From positions 1 to 64,000 of the forward strand of contig QVQC01000043.1 of NCBI GenBank assembly GCA_003428585.1: DNA of 64,000 bases. The letters run 5' to 3'. Positions 8,657 through 16,768 of the stretch are shown one piece after another (position 1 is the first letter of the stretch; each line of letters starts with the position of its first letter). This stretch comes from Nioella halotolerans. GTDB taxonomy: Bacteria > Pseudomonadota > Alphaproteobacteria > Rhodobacterales > Rhodobacteraceae. The position numbers and the translations under genes are program-made. The notes below the pieces were generated by a model. It saw only the letters and a program-made list of their open reading frames with translations. It did not search any database and had not been told where the DNA came from.

Positions 8657-9829
8657 TCAGCGACCGGCAGTGACGTCGTGGCCGTAAAGCCAGTCGAACC
8701 GGCCCGCCACGGCCTGCGGGGCGAGGCGCGCGCCGAGACGCAGGGCGGCATGGGCCGCGGCGCGGTAGGGGCCGGGGCGCAGGTGGTAGTTTTCCGCATT
8801 TTTCGAGGCGGCCTCGACAATACGCGCGCAGCGGGCGCGGCGGGCGGCCTCGTAGCGGGCGAAGGCGGTGTCGGTGTCTTCTTCGTCCGCCAGCGTCGCG
8901 GCCAGCACCCAGGCATCTTCGAGGGCCATGTTGGCACCCTGCGCGAGGAAGGGCAGCGTGGGATGGGCCGCGTCCCCCAGAAGTGCCACACGGCCCTGCC
9001 CCCAGCTTTTCGCGACCGGATGGCGGAAGAGACCCCAGAGGTAGACCTCCCCGGCGCGATACAGAAGGTCGCGGATCTCGGGTGCGAAATCGGCGAAGGC
9101 GGCGCGCAGATTCGCCGGATCGTCGCGGTGGCTCCAGCCCTCGGCGGCCCAGCCATCGCGTTCCTCGACGGCGACCACGTTCATCAGCGCCCCGCCGCGC
9201 AGCGGATAGGTCACGATATGGCGGCCGGGGCCCATGTGGACACTCGCCTCCGGCGGGGTGTCCGGCGCGTCGAGCGGGATCGTGCAGCGCCATGCCACCT
9301 GCCCGGTGAAGAAGGGGCGCACCGGCTTGTTCAGCGCCGCCCGGGTCGGCGAATGCAGCCCGTCGGCCCCGATCAGAAGCGGCACGGTTTCGGTGTGGCC
9401 ATCGGCGCAGGACAGCCGAACGCCGTCCACTTCGGGGGTGACGGCAACGACCCTGCGGCCAAGCTCGACCGTCACGCCGGCGGCCTTGGCGCCCCGGCGC
9501 AGGATCTCGATCAGGTCGGCGCGGTGCACGAGGTGATAGGGGCGGTCCGCGCGCGCCAGACCCATGCGGAAGACCTGCGCCCCGCGCCGGAAATCGCGCA
9601 GCACCACGGCGCGGGCGCGCGGCGCGGCCTCGGCCAGCGCATCGCCAAGGCCCAGCGCCTTCAGCACCACGGCACCGTTCGGGCTGATCTGCAACCCGGC
9701 GCCAACCTCGCGGATCGCGTCGGCCTGGTCCAGCACGCGCACCTTTGCGCCGCGCTGCGCAAGGGCGGTGGCCACCGCGAGCCCGGCAATGCCCGCGCCA
9801 AGAACCGTGATCTCCTGTCCGATCAACAT
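8657..9829 (-). CDS. FAD-dependent aromatic monooxygenase (salicylate/3-hydroxybenzoate hydroxylase type)
   Basis: 390-residue group A flavoprotein monooxygenase. The N-terminal FAD dinucleotide motif is VLGAGIAGLAVATALAQRG with a following Glu/Asp-type second strand (VRVLDQADAIREVGAG). The DG fingerprint (LLIGADGLHSPTRAAL) and the GD motif (VALLGDAAHPTLPFLAQGANMALEDA) are intact. Members hydroxylate aromatic acids with NAD(P)H; the substrate cannot be read here and no ring-cleavage genes adjoin. I chose the ATG at 9829 (MLIGQEITVLGAG), with AAAGGGCAGG upstream. Confidence 0.85.
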   Translation of the reverse strand: MLIGQEITVLGAGIAGLAVATALAQRGAKVRVLDQADAIREVGAGLQISPNGAVVLKALGLGDALAEAAPRARAVVLRDFRRGAQVFRMGLARADRPYHLVHRADLIEILRRGAKAAGVTVELGRRVVAVTPEVDGVRLSCADGHTETVPLLIGADGLHSPTRAALNKPVRPFFTGQVAWRCTIPLDAPDTPPEASVHMGPGRHIVTYPLRGGALMNVVAVEERDGWAAEGWSHRDDPANLRAAFADFAPEIRDLLYRAGEVYLWGLFRHPVAKSWGQGRVALLGDAAHPTLPFLAQGANMALEDAWVLAATLADEEDTDTAFARYEAARRARCARIVEAASKNAENYHLRPGPYRAAAHAALRLGARLAPQAVAGRFDWLYGHDVTAGR

Positions 9830-9919
9830 GTGCCTGCCCTTTGACAAGAAAACACCGGGACGCGCGGCCCCGGTGCGAGGGCCCGCCGCGGCAGGCCGGT
9901 TGAACGGACGCACCGCGTG

Positions 9920-10342
9920 TCAGTCGTCGCGATGGACCTTTTCGCGCCGCTCGTGGCGCTCCTGCGCCTCCAGCGTCATGGTCGCGATCGGGCGCGCGTC
10001 CAGCCGCTTGAGCGAAATCGGGTCGCCCGTCATCTCGCAATAGCCGAACTCGCCCTCGTCGATGCGGCGCAGCGCCGCGTCGATCTTGGCGATGAGCTTG
10101 CGCTGGCGGTCGCGGGTACGCAATTCCAGCGCGCGGTCTGTTTCCTCGGAGGCACGGTCCGCGACATCCGGGATATTGCGGGTATCGTCCTGCAAAACGG
10201 CCACCGTGCTGCGGCTTTCGTTGAGGAGGTCGTCCTTCCAGGCGTTCAGCTTACGACGAAAATATTCGAGCTGGCGCTCGTTCATGAAGGGTTCATCCTC
10301 GGCGGGACGATAATCTTCAGGCAGAAAGACTTCGGCTTTCAT
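9920..10342 (-). CDS. dksA: RNA polymerase-binding transcription factor DksA (one-cysteine type)
   Basis: 140 residues. The N-terminal coiled-coil region carries the tip acidic pair (DVADRASEE), which enters the RNA polymerase secondary channel. The C-terminal zinc-finger position reads GYCEMTGDPISLKRLDARPIATMTLEAQ, so of the four zinc-ligand cysteines of E. coli DksA only the first is kept (C-x-x-T ... T-x-x-A). This low-cysteine form is known in Rhodobacter-type DksA proteins, which do not need zinc. It potentiates ppGpp control of transcription. It is monocistronic. Confidence 0.92.
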   Translation of the reverse strand: MKAEVFLPEDYRPAEDEPFMNERQLEYFRRKLNAWKDDLLNESRSTVAVLQDDTRNIPDVADRASEETDRALELRTRDRQRKLIAKIDAALRRIDEGEFGYCEMTGDPISLKRLDARPIATMTLEAQERHERREKVHRDD

Positions 10343-10524
10343 TTTGTTCCCCTTGAAGGAACCGGGCGGGGCCGTCGCCGACTCACGCGCGGGCCAGCGC
10401 CCGGTGTTATTGCCGCCCGATTACAAGAACGCGCCCGACTTGTCACCCCATGTAATGGCCGCTTGTGGCCGGGCACGGGCGTGGTAAGGTCGCGCCCCGC
10501 GATGGCAGGATATCGAGGGATTTC

Positions 10525-11367
10525 ATGAAATTCGACGGCACCGACGACTATGTCGCCACCGAGGATCTTACGGTTGCGGTCAATGCCGCGGTCACGCTGG
10601 AACGGCCGTTGCTGGTCAAGGGCGAACCGGGGACCGGCAAGACCGAACTGGCCCGGCAGGTGGCCGGCGCGCTGGGCCTGCCGATCATCGAGTGGCACGT
10701 CAAATCGACCACCCGCGCGCAGCAGGGGCTTTACGAATACGATGCCGTCAGCCGCCTGCGCGACAGCCAGCTGGGCGACGCGCGCGTGAACGACGTGCGC
10801 AACTACATCCGCAAGGGCAAGTTGTGGCAAGCCTTCGAGGCGCGTGGCAAATGCGTGTTGCTGATCGACGAGATCGACAAGGCCGATATCGAGTTTCCCA
10901 ACGATCTTCTACAAGAACTCGACCGGATGGAATTCTTCGTCTACGAAACCGGCGATACAATCCGCGCCGTCGAGCGGCCCATCGTCCTCATCACCTCGAA
11001 CAACGAAAAGGAACTGCCCGACGCCTTCCTGCGGCGCTGTTTCTTTCACTATATCCGCTTTCCCGACATGGACACGCTGCGCCGGATCGTCGAGGTGCAT
11101 CACCCCGGCATCAAGGCGCGCCTGCTGACCGAGGCGCTGACACAGTTCTACGAGATCCGCGAGCAGGCGGGTTTGAAGAAGAAGCCCTCGACCTCGGAAG
11201 TGCTCGACTGGCTGAAGCTGTTGCTGGCCGAGGATCTGGACCCCGAGGACCTCAAGCGCGACGGCGCAAGCGCGCTTCCCAAGCTGCACGGCGCACTGCT
11301 CAAGAACGAGCAGGACGTTGCGCTGTTCGAGCGGCTGGCCTTCATGGCGCGCCAGCAACGGCGTTGA
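10525..11367 (+). CDS. MoxR-type AAA ATPase
   Basis: 280-residue AAA+ ATPase. Walker A is GEPGTGKTELARQ, Walker B is CVLLIDEIDKADIEF, and sensor 1 follows in PIVLITSNNEKELPDAFLRRC, with the Arg finger region. The C-terminal lid is helical. MoxR proteins act as chaperones with VWA-domain partners, often to insert metals or assemble enzymes; the VWA partner is probably the CoxE-like gene at 13114. The start MKFDGTDDYVATEDL has GAGGG upstream. Confidence 0.9.
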   Translation: MKFDGTDDYVATEDLTVAVNAAVTLERPLLVKGEPGTGKTELARQVAGALGLPIIEWHVKSTTRAQQGLYEYDAVSRLRDSQLGDARVNDVRNYIRKGKLWQAFEARGKCVLLIDEIDKADIEFPNDLLQELDRMEFFVYETGDTIRAVERPIVLITSNNEKELPDAFLRRCFFHYIRFPDMDTLRRIVEVHHPGIKARLLTEALTQFYEIREQAGLKKKPSTSEVLDWLKLLLAEDLDPEDLKRDGASALPKLHGALLKNEQDVALFERLAFMARQQRR

Positions 11368-11544
11368 CGGCTCTGCCGGCGCCCCATGGCAAAGCCGCGA
11401 CTTCGCTTGAAGCGCTCCGGATTTGTGCCACAATCCGTGCCTAACGTTCATCACGACGGCAGGCACAGGCAAACGAGGCAGGCGCGTGAGGCAAACGGAA
11501 AATGGTGGCCGCGTCAGGCGGCAAAGGATACGGCACGAAATGCA

Positions 11545-12927
11545 ATGCCCATGCTGAGGCGCCTTGCCATGCTCGCCATGCTGGGGCTGCTGGCGGCCTG
11601 TGCCGAGGAGGTCGCCGACCCGGTGGCGTCGCGGGGCGAGACCGCGATGCCACGGGACCTGCCCGAGATCGCGATGTTCGGCACGCCCAACCCCGTGCCG
11701 CCCCGACGCGGCAACGCGGCCATGGCGCGCGATTTCCTCGACCTGGCCTTCCAGCTGGAAAGCGGGCGCCGGGTTCCGGTCCTGACCCGGTTCGAAGAGC
11801 CGATCACCGTTGCCGTCGCCCCCGGCGCACCCGCCACCTTGTCGCGCGATCTTGACCGGCTGCTGGCGCGGCTGCGGCGCGAGGCGCGCATCGACATCCA
11901 ACGCGCGGGCGCCGGGCAGCCGGGGGCGATCACCATCGAGACCCTGCCGCGCGCGAGAATGCAGCGCGCCGTGCCGCAGGCGGCCTGTTTCGTGGTGCCG
12001 CGCGTGTCGTCATGGGCCGAGTTCCGCGTCGCCCGCACCGACAATCGCACGCTGGACTGGACCACGCTGACCAGCCGCGAACGCGCGGCAGTGTTCATCC
12101 CAGACGATGTCAGCCCGCAGGAGGTGCGCGATTGTCTGCACGAGGAAGTCGCGCAAGCCATCGGGCCGCTGAATGATCTCTACCGGCTGCCCGATTCCGT
12201 CTTCAACGACGATAATTTCCACGCCGTTCTGACCGGGTTCGACATGCTGATCCTGCGCGCCTATTATGATGACGCGCTGGCCTCCGGCATGGACCGCGAC
12301 GAGGTGGCCCGCCGCCTCCCCGCGATCCTGAACCGCCTCAACCCGCGCGGCGCGGGACAGGGGGGCGGCTTCGTCGCGCCGATCGACCGCGACTGGATCG
12401 CCGCCATCGAGGAGGCGCTTGGCGGGCGCGGTTCAACCCCGGCCCGGATTGCCGCGGCGGAGCGCGCGGTGCGCATCGCCAATGCGCGCGGTTGGCGCGA
12501 CACGCGGGCCGGCTTCAGCTATTTCGCGCTTGGCCGGCTGACGCTGCCGCGCGACGCGGAACGCTCCATCGCCGCCTTTGTCACCGCCGGCAATGTCTTT
12601 CACGCCATCGCCCCCGGTGGCATTCAGTCGGCCCATGCGAACATGCAACTGGCCGCCTTCGCGCTGTCGGCCGGCGATGCGGGCCGGGCGCTGACCCTTG
12701 TCAATGCCGCCCTGCCCGCCGCGACTCGCTCCGAGAACGCGACCCTTCTGGCGACGTTGCTGATGATCAAGGCCGAGGCATTGGCGCTTCAGGGCCGCAT
12801 GTCGGAAGCGGCCGCGGTTCGGCTCGACTCGCTGGGATGGGCGCGCTATGGCTTCGGCCGGGCCAGCGAGGTGCGGGACCGCCTGACGGAGGTGGCCGCG
12901 CTGTCGCCTCGAAATCGCAACGAATAG
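11545..12927 (+). CDS. DUF2927-type lipoprotein
   Basis: 460 residues with a lipoprotein signal (MPMLRRLAMLAMLGLLAAC, lipobox LAAC). The N-terminal half is typical of DUF2927 proteins: RFEEPITVAVAPGAP, ACFVVPRV, CLHEEVAQAIGPLNDLYRLPDSVFNDDN. The HEE-containing segment recalls a zinc-protease-like helix, though catalysis is not shown. The C-terminal half has TPR-like helices (NVFHAIAPGGIQSAHANMQLAAFALSAGDAGRAL). It lies between the MoxR and VWA genes. The start could also be the ATG at 11551; no strong ribosome-binding site decides it. Confidence 0.75.
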   Translation: MPMLRRLAMLAMLGLLAACAEEVADPVASRGETAMPRDLPEIAMFGTPNPVPPRRGNAAMARDFLDLAFQLESGRRVPVLTRFEEPITVAVAPGAPATLSRDLDRLLARLRREARIDIQRAGAGQPGAITIETLPRARMQRAVPQAACFVVPRVSSWAEFRVARTDNRTLDWTTLTSRERAAVFIPDDVSPQEVRDCLHEEVAQAIGPLNDLYRLPDSVFNDDNFHAVLTGFDMLILRAYYDDALASGMDRDEVARRLPAILNRLNPRGAGQGGGFVAPIDRDWIAAIEEALGGRGSTPARIAAAERAVRIANARGWRDTRAGFSYFALGRLTLPRDAERSIAAFVTAGNVFHAIAPGGIQSAHANMQLAAFALSAGDAGRALTLVNAALPAATRSENATLLATLLMIKAEALALQGRMSEAAAVRLDSLGWARYGFGRASEVRDRLTEVAALSPRNRNE

Positions 12928-12935
12928 GAACAGCC

Positions 12936-13103
12936 ATGGCAAATCTTCTGGGCCTGTTGATCGGCGCGGCCCTTGGCGGGCTTATCGCGTGGCGGCGCAA
13001 GGGCAACCGGCTGGACATGCTGCATTATGCCGGTGTCCTCGGGCTGATCGGGCTGATCGTCGGCACCTTCGTGGGCCTGTTCCTTCTGCGCGGCGGCACC
13101 TGA
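12936..13103 (+). CDS. small two-helix membrane protein
   Basis: 55 residues (MANLLGLLIGAALGGLIAWRRKGNRLDMLHYAGVL...). Two hydrophobic segments, about residues 3-18 and 31-51, are joined by a short basic loop, which predicts an inner-membrane hairpin. AGGAA stands just before the ATG. It is tightly packed between the DUF2927 gene (8-base gap) and the VWA gene (10-base gap), so it is probably part of the same operon. Function unknown. Confidence 0.7.
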   Translation: MANLLGLLIGAALGGLIAWRRKGNRLDMLHYAGVLGLIGLIVGTFVGLFLLRGGT

Positions 13104-13113
13104 GGGCGCGGCG

Positions 13114-14298
13114 ATGTTCCTGCCCTTCTTCGACACGCTGCGCCGTGCCCGCATCCCGGTGAGCTTGCGCGAATACCTGACCTTCCTGGAGGCCGTGGGC
13201 ACCGGGATGGTGACCTACGACATCGACGGGTTCTACTACCTCGCCCGCGCCGCGATGGTGAAGGACGAACGCCACCTCGACCGGTTCGACCGCGCCTTCG
13301 CCCATGCCTTTGGCGGGCTGGACGCGATCACGCCGGAGCAGGTGATGGAGGCCGCCGATATCCCCGCCGAGTGGCTGCAAAAGCTGGCCGAAAAGCACCT
13401 GAGCCCCGAGGAAATGGCCGAGATCGAGGCGCTTGGCGGATTCGAGAAACTGATGGACACGCTGCGCGAGCGATTGAAGGAACAGGACAGCCGCCACCAA
13501 GGCGGCAACAAGTGGATCGGCACCGCCGGCACCTCGCCCTTCGGGGCCTATGGCTACAACCCCGAGGGCGTGCGGATCGGCCAAAAGGAAAGCCGCCACC
13601 GCCGCGCGGTGAAGGTCTGGGACAAGCGCGAGTTCCGCAACCTTGAAGACAGTGTCGAGCTTGGCACGCGCAACATCAAGGTGGCCCTTAAGCGCCTGCG
13701 CCAATGGGCGCGCACCGGCGCCGAGGAGGAACTGGACCTCGACGGCACCATCCGGTCGACCGCGGAACAGGGTTACCTTGACGTGAAGACCCGACCTGAA
13801 CGGCACAACGCGGTCAAGGTGATCCTGTTTCTCGATGTCGGCGGCAGCATGGACCCCCATATCCGGGTGGTGGAGGAATTGTTCAGCGCCGCCCGGTCCG
13901 AATTCAAGCATCTCGAACATTACTATTTCCACAATTGCCTGTACGAGGCGGTGTGGAAGGACAATGCCCGCCGATGGAGCGAACAGATCCCGACCCACGA
14001 GGTGCTGAACACCTACGGGGCCGATTACAAGTGCATCTTCGTGGGCGACGCCGCGATGTCACCCTATGAAATCGCCATGCCCGGCGGCGCGAACGAGCAC
14101 TGGAATGCCGAGGCCGGGCAGGTCTGGCTCGACCGGGCCCGCGCGAAATGGCCGGGCCACCTGTGGATCAACCCCACGCCGGAAGCGCATTGGCGCTATA
14201 CCCAGTCGATCCAGATGATCCGGCAGATCTTCGAAGACCGCATGGTGCCAATGACGCTGGACGGGATCGACCGCGGCATGCGGGACCTCGGGCGGTAG
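13114..14298 (+). CDS. VWA domain protein, CoxE-like
   Basis: 394 residues. A helical N-terminal half is followed by a C-terminal von Willebrand A domain whose MIDAS reads ILFLDVGGSMDPHIRVVEELF. The usual D-x-S-x-S is D-x-G-x-S here, a form I associate with this CoxE-like family. Later motifs include YYFHNCLYEAVW and CIFVGDAAMSPYEI. It probably works with the MoxR ATPase at 10525 in a chaperone or maturation role. The target is unknown and no CO-dehydrogenase or similar metal enzyme lies nearby. Confidence 0.85.
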   Translation: MFLPFFDTLRRARIPVSLREYLTFLEAVGTGMVTYDIDGFYYLARAAMVKDERHLDRFDRAFAHAFGGLDAITPEQVMEAADIPAEWLQKLAEKHLSPEEMAEIEALGGFEKLMDTLRERLKEQDSRHQGGNKWIGTAGTSPFGAYGYNPEGVRIGQKESRHRRAVKVWDKREFRNLEDSVELGTRNIKVALKRLRQWARTGAEEELDLDGTIRSTAEQGYLDVKTRPERHNAVKVILFLDVGGSMDPHIRVVEELFSAARSEFKHLEHYYFHNCLYEAVWKDNARRWSEQIPTHEVLNTYGADYKCIFVGDAAMSPYEIAMPGGANEHWNAEAGQVWLDRARAKWPGHLWINPTPEAHWRYTQSIQMIRQIFEDRMVPMTLDGIDRGMRDLGR

Positions 14299-14425
14299 CA
14301 GGCTGGCGGGGTATGTCGACCAGGACGGGCGACGCGGCACTCTGCCCCGCGTGGAAAGGGCCGCAGGCGCCGCGACGGACACCGCGCCGCCATGCGTGTA
14401 ACCCGATGACAGCAAAGGAGCGCCC

Positions 14426-14782
14426 ATGCCCAGCCTTTTGACCCGCATCTGGCGCGCCGCGCCGCTTGCCACCGTGATCCTCGGCCTCGCGATCGTCGTC
14501 AGCCTCTTCTTCGCGGTGCGGCTGGTGGCCTTCTGGATCTACTGGGCCGATCCGGCGCATCAGGATCAGGCGATCGCGGGCTGGATGACGCCCGGCTACG
14601 TCGCCTATTCGTGGGATGTCCCGCGCGAGGTGACGTTCGAGGCGCTCGATCTGCCGGCCCGTCCCGGCGAGCCCGTGACGCTGGCCGACCTCGCGGCGGA
14701 ACGCGGCCTGTCCGTGGCGGATCTGGCCGCCGAACTGCGCGCGGCGATCACGGCGCATCGCGGCGAAGGCGACGCGCCATGA
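14426..14782 (+). CDS. small single-pass membrane protein, unknown function
   Basis: 118 residues. One strong membrane segment (about residues 14-38, TVILGLAIVVSLFFAVRLVAFWIYW) is followed by a soluble part with a P-R-E-V-T-F-E-A-L-D-L-P strand. A C-terminal helix-turn-helix-like sequence follows (TLADLAAERGLSVADLAAEL), probably structural rather than DNA binding in this place. Its stop overlaps the DedA start (ATGA at 14779-14782), so the two are translationally coupled. Confidence 0.7.
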   Translation: MPSLLTRIWRAAPLATVILGLAIVVSLFFAVRLVAFWIYWADPAHQDQAIAGWMTPGYVAYSWDVPREVTFEALDLPARPGEPVTLADLAAERGLSVADLAAELRAAITAHRGEGDAP

Positions 14783-15393
14783 GCGAGAGCCTCTTCGCCC
14801 TCGTTTCCGACTGGGGGCCGGTGCTGATCTTCGCCTCGGCCTACCTGTCCTGCCTCGCGGTGCCGATCCCGACTTCGCTGATGATGCTGTCGGGCGGGGC
14901 CTTAGTGGCCTCGGGCGACCTCGTGCTGTGGCAGGTCGTGGCGGCGGCGCTGACAGGGGCAATCCTTGGCGATCAGACCGGGTACATGATCGGGCGGCAT
15001 GGCGGTGCGCCGCTCGTCGCGCGCATCGCCCGAGGCCCGAAGCGGCGCGCGGCGCTTGCCCGCGCGCAGGTGATCGTCGACCGCAGGGGCGGGGTCGGCG
15101 TCTTCTTCTCGACATGGCTGTTCGCACCGCTGGGGCCGTGGGTCAATTTCATTGCCGGCACCACGGGGTTGTCATGGCGGCGCTTCACGGTGTGGGATAT
15201 CCTTGGCGAAACCATCTGGGTGAGCCTGTATGTCGGGGTCGGCGCCCTCTTCGCCAACCGGATCGAGGCGGTTGCCGATCTGCTTGGCAATGCCGTGGGG
15301 CTGCTGGCAGGGCTTGCGGTGGTCGCGGCCATGGCAGTCTGGATCCGGGGCGCCCTGCGCGCGCCGAAGGGCGACACGAGCAACGCGGGATAA
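14779..15393 (+). CDS. DedA family membrane protein
   Basis: 204 residues with the SNARE-associated (VTT/DedA) core. The N-terminal re-entrant element is PIPTSLMMLSGGALVASGD, and the family motif GDQTGYMIGRHGG is followed by a conserved FSTWLFAPLGPWVNFIAG segment with a TTGLSWRRF turn. Several membrane helices follow. DedA proteins take part in membrane lipid scrambling or undecaprenyl-phosphate/phosphatidylethanolamine recycling and envelope homeostasis; which lipid is unknown here. It is coupled to the upstream small membrane protein by a 4-base overlap. Confidence 0.85.
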   Translation: MSESLFALVSDWGPVLIFASAYLSCLAVPIPTSLMMLSGGALVASGDLVLWQVVAAALTGAILGDQTGYMIGRHGGAPLVARIARGPKRRAALARAQVIVDRRGGVGVFFSTWLFAPLGPWVNFIAGTTGLSWRRFTVWDILGETIWVSLYVGVGALFANRIEAVADLLGNAVGLLAGLAVVAAMAVWIRGALRAPKGDTSNAG

Positions 15394-15430
15394 GCCTTGC
15401 TTGTGCCGGCACAGGCACCATATTTGCCGA

Positions 15431-16126
15431 ATGATCTTGCGCCTTGCCCCCATCCTGCTTGCCATCGCCTACGGGCTTGTAATGTATCAGCTGTCCGCTT
15501 GGCGCACCCGGCGCGAGCTTGACGCCCGCTCGACCGAGTTGGCCGATCCGCGGCTGAAGGCGGTGATGGACCGGTTGGCCGCCGCGCTCGACTTGCCGCG
15601 CATCCGGGTGAATCTCTACGAGGTGGAGCCGGTCAACGGGCTGGCTGCGCCCGATGGGCGGATTTTCCTCACCCGGGGGTTCTATGACCGCTATCGCAGC
15701 GGGGAGGTCACGGGCGAAGAGCTTGCCAGCGTGGTCGCGCATGAACTGGGCCACGTGGCCATGGGCCATACGCGGCGGCGGATGATCGACTTTTCCGGCC
15801 AGAACGCGGTGCGCACGGTGCTCGCCTCGGTGCTCGGTCGCCTGCTGCCGGGGCTCGGTCCGTGGCTGGCGGGAATGCTGACCTCGCTGGTGGTGGCGCG
15901 GATTTCGCGCAGCGACGAATACGAAGCCGACGCCTACGCGGCCGCGCTGATGGTCAAGGCCGGCTTCGGCACCGACCCGCAGAAATCCTTGTTGTCGAAG
16001 CTGGAAAGCCTGACCGGCATGGCCGGGCGCGGCACGCCGGCCTGGCTGATGAGCCACCCCAAGACGCCCGACCGGATCGCGGCGATCGAGACGCTGGAAG
16101 CCCGCTGGGAGGACGCGCGCGGGTAG
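15431..16126 (+). CDS. M48 family metallopeptidase
   Basis: 231-residue zinc peptidase related to HtpX/Ste24. One N-terminal membrane anchor (ILRLAPILLAIAYGLVMYQL) precedes the zinc site HELGH in VVAHELGHVAMGHTRRR. The third ligand is in SDEYEADAYAAALM. A central hydrophobic pair follows the active site. It probably acts in membrane protein or envelope quality control. It follows DedA by about 40 bases on the same strand. Confidence 0.88.
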   Translation: MILRLAPILLAIAYGLVMYQLSAWRTRRELDARSTELADPRLKAVMDRLAAALDLPRIRVNLYEVEPVNGLAAPDGRIFLTRGFYDRYRSGEVTGEELASVVAHELGHVAMGHTRRRMIDFSGQNAVRTVLASVLGRLLPGLGPWLAGMLTSLVVARISRSDEYEADAYAAALMVKAGFGTDPQKSLLSKLESLTGMAGRGTPAWLMSHPKTPDRIAAIETLEARWEDARG

Positions 16127-16216
16127 CGGGTTTCGCCGCCTGTCGGCGCCGATCCGGCCCTGCGCCTCGTCGCGCCCCCTGATGCACCCCTCGATGGGGA
16201 GCTGCGGCGGGGCCAT

Positions 16217-16768
16217 TCAAGACCAGGTTGAAGACAGGGCCTTGCCAAGCCGTGGCAGGCGCGCGCGTTTCATCAGCCGGCGCAGGTCGAGCGTTTGCCC
16301 GGCGAGGCGCTCGGCCTCCGCATGGACGCCGGCCACCACGCGCATGACCGTTTCGGGGAATTCCAGCCAAAGGTCATGCAGGAACGCATCGGGATGGCGC
16401 GGGGTGAGGCCGTAGGCGGCCAGTTCGCGGATCGGGAAATCGCGCAGGTTGAGGGTGACGATGCCCTCCGCCTCGCCGGCAATGGCCGTGGCCAGCACGT
16501 GGATATCGGCCGGGTCGGGCAGCCAGAGCCGCGCCTCCAGCGCCGGGTCGTGGGGCACTTGCGCCTCCGGCCAGCGGAAGTTGAGCCGCGCGATTTCGCC
16601 CTCCGCGACAAGTCCGTCACCGGGCGAGAGCCTTTCGGCCGCGCGGCGCCATTCCTCGCAAATCCGCGCCGACCAGAGCGGCGTGAAAAGCCCCTCGGAA
16701 GCGGCGCCCATCAGGATCTCGCGCAGCACCGTGGGGTAGAGCACGCAGGCATCGAGGCAAAGCTTCAT
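16217..16768 (-). CDS. PIN domain protein
   Basis: 183 residues. PIN-fold acidic residues are visible: LCLDACVLYP at the N-terminus, ICEEWRRAAE, and DPADIHVLATAI with GIVTLNLRDF. PIN proteins are Mg-dependent ribonucleases and are often toxins, but no antitoxin-like gene adjoins. Its ATG overlaps the stop of the RlmI-like gene (16765-16768, ATGA), so it is coupled to an RNA methyltransferase. That suggests a house-keeping RNA role more than a toxin. Confidence 0.72.
   Translation of the reverse strand: MKLCLDACVLYPTVLREILMGAASEGLFTPLWSARICEEWRRAAERLSPGDGLVAEGEIARLNFRWPEAQVPHDPALEARLWLPDPADIHVLATAIAGEAEGIVTLNLRDFPIRELAAYGLTPRHPDAFLHDLWLEFPETVMRVVAGVHAEAERLAGQTLDLRRLMKRARLPRLGKALSSTWS

Noticed and set aside
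7656..10040. 794-codon minus-strand open frame covering the monooxygenase and xthA regions
   Set aside because: Its translation is low-complexity Arg/Gly/Pro typical of a shifted frame in GC-rich DNA. The genuine genes there are the FAD monooxygenase on the minus strand and xthA on the plus strand.
16217..16768. PIN protein as the toxin of a toxin-antitoxin pair
   Set aside because: No small antitoxin gene adjoins. It is coupled to an RNA methyltransferase and is longer than usual VapC proteins.
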